A stretch of DNA of 64,000 nucleotides from Urechis unicinctus (lineage: Eukaryota > Annelida > Polychaeta > Xenopneusta > Urechidae): NCBI GenBank assembly GCA_034190875.2, contig CM067348.1, positions 24,025,475 through 24,089,474 on the forward strand. Direction: 5' to 3'. Below the pieces are notes generated by a model, which saw nothing but the letters and a program-made list of their open reading frames with translations, ran no database searches and was not told where the DNA came from. The position numbers were made by a program, and so were the translations under genes. This document shows, piece after piece, positions 56,303 through 64,000 of this stretch. Position 1 is the stretch's first letter, and every line of letters begins with the position of its first letter.

Positions 56303-56560
56303 TATCAGACACTTATGGCATATGCCAAGAATATTGCCTTATCTTTGCACAGGCTGGCAAGGCACATTGACAAATGTAGTATCGCTGGCATTCCCTCATC
56401 GTCTTATCTACAATGGTGACCAAACTCACGTTACAGTAGATATCGAATGATCGGCTATCTTATTATTAATCATTGGGCCGAAGTAACTAGGGGTCGTTGT
56501 CTGTAACGCTCCCAAAAGCTGTGAGAAGCAAAAGTGAGGCATTTATCTGATGTTTGACAA

Positions 56561-56735
56561 TTATCTACGTCATTCATGTAGCAAGAACAGTCCAATACAC
56601 TATGATCTACGTCATTCATGCAGCAAGAACAATCCAATACACTATGATCTACTTCATTCATGCAGCAAGAACAGTCCAATACACTATGATCTATGTCATT
56701 CATGCAGCAAGAACAGTCCAATACACTATGATCTT
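56561..56735. repeat. 42-bp minisatellite, four copies
   Basis: Four near-identical copies of a 42-bp unit (catgcagcaagaacagtcca, then atacactatgatctacgtcatt) about 330 bases upstream of the NRF-6-like start. Open frames on both strands follow from 42 being a multiple of three. Confidence 0.92.
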
Positions 56736-57012
56736 TATTTCAATCAGGTTGAATGTTTCTCAGGACGACATTGACACACATCCCCCTTGACCTCATTCGA
56801 TCCCATCGCGCCGCCCAGTGCCCTCACGGGATCCTATGACGACAACTAGTGACCTCATTTAATACCTTTCGGGGGCAATGTGCTTCCTTGTAACCCGTTT
56901 GACGGTGGATCATAATGATCTGCACCGAGTGCCTCACTTCAGTCGTCTGCTCTCGGACGAATGACGAATTCATTGACTCATCACCTCATGACCACCCATG
57001 AATTAAATGGGG

Positions 57013-57022
57013 TATATATAAG
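57013..57022 (+). promoter_or_regulatory. TATA box of NRF-6-like gene
   Basis: tatatataag, a strong TATA match, lies 36-45 bases before the start codon at 57,058. Transcription would begin about 57,043-57,048 (near ccagcagtc), leaving a 5' UTR of only 10-15 bases. Confidence 0.6.
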
Positions 57023-57057
57023 CTACGTATATTTGCTTCGTCCAGCAGTCTGACAAG

Positions 57058-60000
57058 ATGCCATATGACAGAGCGATATCCATCTGGATTGTGATTTTGG
57101 TCGTTTCAGTGAGAAATACTCAGGGACAAAATGCCAAGCTGATGCAGTTTGCCAGAGATAACTCTGACATAGATCGATTTGTTAATAAGATCCGGAGTTG
57201 GTTCAATGGGCAGAAGCCAGAGGAAGCTATATCGTTGCTGGATACTCGTAGCGAGATAAGTGCCTTGTGTCAACGAGACCTCTACACCTTGATGCTTGGT
57301 CAAGACATGGCTGCCGAGTTCGCTCTTCTAAGTGAGTAATGAATTATCGCCAATTAACACCGCATGTTTGGACTCTACGTTCATTATTTATATGTCTGGG
57401 TGGTCCGGGAAACCTGGTGTGATGGGACTTGATTGGGGGGGGGGGGAGGGGTTGGGCGGTTATCTCTCACCTCTCTTTTGGGGTGGGGGGAATCAGTGGT
57501 TTGCTGGTTGTGTGGGGAGGATTTGCGCAGGGGTGGGGTTGATTTTTTTATGCCATCATTGACACCCCCATATAGCCAACAATAATGGAGTGACAAAAAT
57601 CAAATCGGATTTGTAGGGATGATATACACACAGATGCTAAAGAAGTCTCAGACCTAATTTGCATACAACTGGAGGGAGGGATACCTTTGTAATATAGGCT
57701 TCGAGCGGTAGTATGTAGAAATATATCCACCCCCTTTGACATACTTAATATCCCGCCCTGCCCTGACTGATAATAACCGTACCCCTACAAGACATATGCC
57801 CCTTGCACATACCTCCTGTTGAGGGAGAGCGCAGTTTATTCTCAAATACTTGCTTTGTAGTGAGCGATTCCAATGGGAAAATCGTTGCTGGCATGCTGGA
57901 TGGCTCGCTACAATGGATCGGCAGCTTTGACGAATGTATTAGAGTTGTCCCCACTTACTGGCAGACCACGATGGAAAATGATACATATGTTCACGACTTT
58001 AAGGGGAAATACTGCTACAGTTCCAGCTTGGTCCTGCCTATAACGGAGGTATGCAACTCTTGTTCTCCACGTATTGTCACAATAGTGCATACCAATCATC
58101 CGAGCTCTCGAAATATCTGATATCCTGGAGTAAACGATTTCGTATTCATGTTTAACGTATTTGTCGAGATGCACATTATCGCCATTAAATTTAATTTTGT
58201 ATCGGTGATGTCTGTGGGGTTTGCAGATCGACATACTGTTCCGACAAGGAGTATGTGTACCAGACTCATGTATAAGTGACGACCTCACTGAGTTGATGAG
58301 ACCCGAAGCCCCGGGTTCGTACGATGTCGCGCCATCTATTGATGGTTATTGCTACATATTGTCCGATATTAAGGAAAGCAATTGTGACGTTGTCGCTCAC
58401 TCATATCAAATTGTTCCTGATATTGATAACGATGACTACATCTACGACGACGACGACGACGATGATGATGATGACGACGACGACGATGATGATGATGATG
58501 ATGTTGATGTTGTTGATGATGATGATGATATTTTAGAAGGACTTTTGGAATACCAAGGAGTATTTTGCGAAGAGGAAAAACATATTTCAGAAGACGGGGG
58601 TGCTGTGGCGAACACGTGAGAGAGATTGTTAACAGTAACAATGCATTGTTGATGTTAATCTGGACAATTTCGAAAAAAATGTTGTGTATGAAATATTTCA
58701 GAGTGCTCTTGAGTTTCTTCGGAGCGCTTGTTTTATTGGCCACATTGGTGGATTACGGAAAAAGACGGAAAGACCGAAAAAACGTGGAAATGCTAATCGA
58801 GTCACAGCACAATGCTACGTTTATGGCCGAAATGTCCGAGAAGTCGCAGAAGAATGAGGCGTTTGTAGCCGAGATGGAAAGCAAATCGAAAGAAGATGTG
58901 ACAAAGCCACCTTGTGAGATTACCATCAAACTCTCTGGAAGAATAGAGAGTGGTGAAGTGGAGGGGAAAAGCAAGGCATCTGACATGAAATTTCACCTTG
59001 AACCACAACAGGAAGAAAAAAACAGTAAATACAACAATCACAGAGTTTTATTAATGAAATTGTATCTGTCGCGGTCGAATAATATATGTCTGCTGCAAGA
59101 AACCAACCTGCTTGTTGTTAGAAAGTAACATATCTGTTGTTAGAGTGTCACCTGTCTGTAGCTAGAATACCACACATATGCGGCTAGAATACCACATACA
59201 TGTTGCTAGAATCCACGTCTGTTGCTAGAATACCACTTATATGTTGTACACACAATGCGGTATGTAATTGTGACGTCATTGACTATGACAGATAAAGGGG
59301 TCCGAGCATTGTTGTCATTCTCGCTCTACTCAACAGTACCTTCTTTGACGTCATCAACCACGCCCACAGGATCGTTTAATTGTATGCACGGAATTCGCTT
59401 TCTCAGTATGTCCTGGATCGTCCTGGGACACACCTTCCACTTAGGACCCATGTATGCACCGACCGGACCATGGCATGCCGCCGGTAATCCAACAGCCTTG
59501 TATATAATACACACCTTCTAGACTACTGCCATTGTTCACAATACAGCCATAATGATTCATCTTTGCCATGAAACTCAGATCAATATGTTGTTACTGCAGT
59601 CGTAGCAAACAATGTACGGTGGTCGCATTTCAATCATCAATAGATAATTCATTCAAGATATGTTGAACTCCCATATTCACGCGTGCCTTTGGCAAACAAA
59701 AACACATTTTGTAATTTGATAAATGATTTCTTTGGGGCGTGGGATCCATGGAAAGATGGTATAGAGAGCTTATTGAGTAACACTTATACGCGACGTAGAA
59801 GTTTAGCAAGAGCAACTTATAACCCTTCAATAGTAATACGGTTATGGTACACACATTAGTGACCACTAGTGTTCAAGTTGAGTTTATAATTACAACAGTC
59901 GTCGACTGCGCAGTTGTTGGGGGTTACAACAGCAAGCAGAATAGATCAACGAATGTCAGTTGCATTGATGCTGAGTTTGTTTGCAGAGAACGTGCGCTCT

Positions 60001-63000
60001 CAATATCGCTTAACGTCGAGGTGGCATGACATGGCCGTCAACAATATGAACATGTCCGTCGAGTCTTTCTTCGTTCTCAGGTGGGTTTCATCGTGATGTT
60101 CCCATAAATGATTGTATAATTCCTTCACTCCAGATGAGGCGTCGATTAATGCTGCTATATAATCCAATGAGATGCGCTGATTTGTATTGTTTTTAGCGGG
60201 TGCCTGACAACCATTTCATTCATGAAAGCCTTAAGTCGTCGAAATGGTCGCGTTACTTGCCGCCAGATGGCCCTCTATTACTTTCACAGATACTGGAGGT
60301 ACACTCCCCCTTTAATCGGATCGTCCATTATATAAAATTGGTTTCACTGTTTACATTTATGATCAGATTAACTCATTAGTAAGATTCATAATGTCAAAAG
60401 TATAAACATTCACAAATATTCTATTATGCTGCAGACTTACTCCAGTATATATGGTTTATATTGATGACGTACACTTTCTGTTTAACTACTGGGCCCGTGG
60501 CCCTAACTTCCAACAACCTTATCCGGAATCGATGTTTTGTCAAGAAAAATGGTGGACCAATCTTCTTTACCTGAGTAATTTGATACCTGCCAATACAATC
60601 GTAGGACCAATATTTATATTTATCCAAGTTATTTATGCAATTTTATGTTTCTGAAATGAGAATTAGATTTGATGACATAATGTATGCGTGTGTTGTCTGT
60701 GTGTACAGTGCATGGGGTGGACATGGTATCTGGCTAATGACTTCCAGTTCTACGTCATTGCCCCACTCTTTGTCTTTTTCCTCTACAGGTGAGTGTCATA
60801 GTGTGATTTCCATTCGGCATCCGTCCCCCGAACGACAACTAACTCTCTGTGCAAAGCAAAGAGTATCGCTTCTGGCTTCTGGGCTGCAAAAGCTTATTTT
60901 ACAAGAGAAAAACAAATGGATGTCACACATGGCGATATGGATGTATAATGGCAGTGAATAGCGCTTGTAAGTTGAAAACATAAGGCTCAAACTTAATTCC
61001 ATCGCACGGAAGCCGTAGTCTATACGCATAGGCGCATTGTTATCAAATCACCACGCTGATGCGATGTATATCAACTCCGAATTATGTAATATTTGTCAAA
61101 GCGATTATAAATTATTATCTTTAGATGGCCAAAGATTGGAATCCCGCTTCTGGCTGCAGGATTCGCTGGCCATATAGCGGCAACAGGCTACATTACACAG
61201 TACGTGATATCTGTAAGAATACCGGACCTTATTTCATTGCGTTTCTGTTAGTTTTTCACAGATGCTAATGAATATATTGGGTTTCTTCTAGCCAGGTTGA
61301 AATAGGCAACATGGATGGTATGGTTGACCTGTATATCAAACCATGGTGTCGATTTGGGCCTTATGCTATAGGAATACTAACTGGCCACATTATGTACAGA
61401 ACCAAATGCAAGGCAAACATCCATTGGGTAATTATACCTTCTTATTGGTTTTTAAAAATATTATTCCTATCATCATGATACGTCATAATTGCTCAATTCT
61501 ATCACTCCCTATTTCATCATACATCTCTCACCGTTGTAGACATCATATAGCGCTCTGATATTTGCGTACCGTTAAACGCTATACTGACCTTACATTCCTT
61601 CGATGCGGCACTTTTAATGAGATAATCGTCTTAAGGCAGCTGCTTTTTTCTGTCTGAACAGACTATTATTGCACTGGGTTGGATTTTAGCTATCGTTTTC
61701 TTTACGGCATCAGTGTATGGTAACTTCCAACGCCAATGGCGCTGTGAAGAATGTAATGGATACTGGAGTTTAGGTTTACACGTGTTTTTCTTCACCATCC
61801 GCCGACCTTTATTTGCTGCCGCTGTAGCCTGGATGATGTTTGCTTGCTGTTCCGGATATGGCGGTATTCTTCCTTCTACGTCACCATCAACATATATTTG
61901 AAGATTAACCAATTTACTATATGATCTTCATTATTTGATTATAAATTCATTCTTAAGAGGCTTGCGACTTCAATGTATCATACCACGATTGGCCCAGATA
62001 AATCCTATCGTAAGAGCTTTGATTTGTGTCGTCTGCTTGTAGCGTTCATCAACACATTTCTCTCGTGGAAGGTGTTCGTCCCGCTGGGAAAGTTAACCTA
62101 CGTCGGCTACCTTATTCACCCCATACTGCTCTATTACTTCTACTACGCCGGCAAGCGACTTGTCTATGTGGATGAACTGACAATGGTGAGATGTGTCTTT
62201 GTGTTGAGCTGGGTGTGATTGTGAGGAGCTGGGTGTGATTGTGTGAAGCATGTTGTGATTGTGCATAGTTGGGTGTGTTAGAGGGTAGCTATGTGTTATA
62301 GTGGGAAGTTGAGGGGTATTGTGATCAGGTGGGTGTGATCGTTTGGAGTGGGATGTGATTGTGTTGTGCTGGGCGTGATTGTGAGGAGGTGGGTGTAATT
62401 GTGAGAAGCTAGTTGTGATTGGGTGGAGCTGGGTGTGTTTGTAAGGAACAGGGTATAATTCTGTGGAGCGGGGTGTGATTGCGTGGAGGTTGGTGTGATT
62501 GTGTGGAGCGGGGTGTGATTTGGGCGAACTGGGTGTGATTGTGTGGATCTGGGTAGCATTTTGTCGAGCTGTATTGGTTTACCCGGGTGTTGGCATGATG
62601 CGAGGGGTTGTGTGTGATTTTAGCTGGATGTGATTTGGAGTAGCTGTGTTTGACTGTGAGAGATGGGTGGAGTAGTCAAGGGGTTGTGTGTGAGTGAGAG
62701 GGATGGGTATGGTAGTCAAGGGGTTGTGTGTGAGTGAGAGGGATGGGTGTGGTAGTCAAGGGGTTAAGTGTGAGTGAGAGGGATGGATGTGGTAGTCAAG
62801 GGGTTAAGTGTGAGGGAGAGAGATGGGTGTGGTTTTGATGGGTTGTAGGACGATTGTGAGAGAGTGTTGTAGGGGATATAATCAGAACGATGCTACTTTG
62901 GTATTCCGTTTATTGTTGGAAGAAAACCTTCGACAGGTTTCTTTTTAATTACTTTTGGTGTATCATACCTTCGACATTTGTTTTGCTGTACGTATATTTA

Positions 63001-64000
63001 TTGTGTACTGCGTGTAGATAATCGCCAACTTTCTGTACATTACCGTGTACTGTGTGTACATTATTGTGTGCTGTGTGTACATTGGCATGTTCGATGTGAA
63101 CATTATAATGTGTGTGGATTACTATTTACTGTGTGTTCATTACCATTAACTGTATGTCGGTTTCCATGTTCTGTGCGTACATTACCGTATACTGTGTGTA
63201 GATTGTCGTGTATTGTGTGTAGATTGTCGTGTATTGTGTGAAGATTACCGTGTACTGTTTGTGGATTACTGTGTACTATGTGTTTACTGTTTGTAGAATA
63301 TGTTGTAGTGTGTATAGATTGTAATGTATTGTGTGTAGGTTGTCGTGTATTGTATAAAGATTATCGTATACTGGTTATTGTGAACTGTGCGTACACTATT
63401 GTGTACTGTGTGTACATTATTGTGTATTGTGTGTATATTATTGTGTACTGTGTGTACATTATTGTGTACTGTGTGTACACTATTGTGTACTGTGTGTACA
63501 TTATTGTGTATTGTGTGTATATTATTGTGTACTGTGTGTACATTATTGTGTACTGTGTGTACATTATTGTGTATTGTGTGTACATTATTGTGTACTGTGT
63601 GTACATTATTGTTTACTGTGTGTACACTATTGTGTACTGTATGTACATTATTGTGTATTGTGTGTATATTAATGTGTACTGTGTGTGCATTATTGTGTAC
63701 TGTGTGTACATAATTGTGTACTGTGTGTACATTGTTGTGTACTGTGTGTACATTATTGTGAACTGTGTACATTATTGTGTACTGTGTGTACATTATTGTG
63801 TGCTGTGTGTACATTATTGTGTACTGTGTGTATATTATTGTGTACTGTGTTTACATTATTGTGTACTGTGTGTACATTATTGTGTACTGTGTGTAGATTA
63901 TCTACTATGGAGCAGTCCTCTTCTACACATGCGTCCTCTCTTTTGTGATCAGCCTCGTTTTCGAAGTACCCATGTTATCACTGGAAAGAGTTCTTATTCC
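57058..64000 (+). CDS. NRF-6-like membrane acyltransferase gene, copy B (3' end cut by window)
   Basis: Fourteen exons with agreeing phases: 57,058-57,331; 57,861-58,048; 58,227-58,615; 58,702-59,024; 59,292-59,483; 59,987-60,080; 60,197-60,298; 60,435-60,600; 60,709-60,788; 61,125-61,199; 61,292-61,427; 61,662-61,863; 61,998-62,185; 63,897 onward. With copy A's last exon this is about 875 residues. Order: signal peptide (residues 1-22), NRF domain (CQRDLYTLMLGQD; NGKIVAGMLDGSLQWIGSFD; GVCVPDSC), a poly-Asp stretch, a membrane helix (LLSFFGALVLLATLVDY), a charged loop, then the acyltransferase-3 domain: FNCMHGIRFLSMSWIVLGHT with the conserved His, SVESFFVLSG, then CMGWTWYLANDFQFY and many membrane spans. 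The homologous worm proteins NRF-6/NDG-4 act in lipid or drug uptake; the substrate is unknown. In the last exon an extra G near 63,976 (ctggaaag versus ctgaaag in copy A) shifts the frame. Confidence 0.9.
58443..58532 (+). repeat. In-frame GAY trinucleotide repeat (poly-Asp)
   Basis: Within exon 3 of the NRF-6-like gene, GAC/GAT codons encode about 19 Asp in a row, then VDVVDDDDD. The mix of both Asp codons suggests an old or selected tract mixed with replication slippage. It lies in the predicted extracellular/luminal part between the NRF domain and the first membrane helix of the acyltransferase half. Confidence 0.85.
62186..63896. repeat. Minisatellite-filled intron 13, copy B
   Basis: Counterpart of 49,110-50,859 with the same two blocks: GT-rich repeats (about 62,200-62,860) and the 21-bp unit (about 63,000-63,896), again ending in a unit whose gtgtag forms the exon 14 acceptor. 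Unit numbers differ slightly from copy A; between exon 13 and the 62,520 region the GT-rich block has diverged by insertion/deletion. Confidence 0.92.

Overview
This is animal (metazoan) genomic DNA. Genes are split into many short exons with GT-AG introns of roughly 80 to 1,700 bases. Protein families are animal ones (SLC5 transporter, VLCAD, short-chain retinol/steroid dehydrogenase, NRF-6-like acyltransferase, HNK-1-type sulfotransferase). Intergenic DNA is full of microsatellites, minisatellites, Ty3/Gypsy retrotransposons and DNA transposons. A marine invertebrate is likely, but I cannot name the species or phylum from sequence alone.

Layout. 1-530: 24-bp minisatellite. 888-5,929 (+): exons of an SLC5 sodium:solute symporter, 5' end missing. 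7,551-8,162: a 612-bp non-autonomous element with 9-bp target duplications. 8,405-18,359: a complete ~9.95-kb Mutator-like element with 41-bp terminal inverted repeats, a perfect 9-bp target duplication, two inverted arrays of a ~181-bp satellite, and a decayed coding core of transposase, two ubiquitin-protease-like segments and a Ulp1/SENP protease. 18,620-19,241: four tiny (43-66 bp) palindromic elements, each with 9-bp target duplications. 19,617-22,091 (+): four-exon SDR dehydrogenase. 24,115-33,588 (-): 18-exon very-long-chain acyl-CoA dehydrogenase. 34,142-37,111: 2.97-kb inverted-repeat transposon containing four well-formed exons of an unknown gene. 38,303-39,441 (-): relic PIF/Harbinger-like transposase with a THAP-like tail. 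40,231-40,805 (-): last exon of a carbohydrate sulfotransferase. 41,467-42,560 and 43,263-47,570 (-): two broken Gypsy elements. 47,632-51,078 (+): 3' half of an NRF-6-like acyltransferase gene. 53,640-54,970 (-): decayed intron-containing copy of the SLC5 gene. 57,058-64,000 (+): near-complete NRF-6-like gene whose exons 9-14 duplicate the 47.6-51.1 kb block at an offset of 13,077 bases.

The host genes do not form an evident pathway; VLCAD and the SDR enzyme are both lipid-metabolic but lie in separate transcription units. The main story is mobile DNA and segmental duplication. The strongest candidate for an undescribed system is the 8,405-18,359 transposon, which pairs a MULE-like transposase with deubiquitinase-like and deSUMOylase-like peptidases inside satellite-built inverted repeats. 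The second is the family of ultra-short TAGC-ended elements with 9-bp duplications.

Several well-conserved exons carry isolated one-base indels (VLCAD exon 12, both NRF copies, the transposase). This could be real decay or residual consensus error in the assembly, so pseudogene calls that rest on one base are marked with lower confidence.
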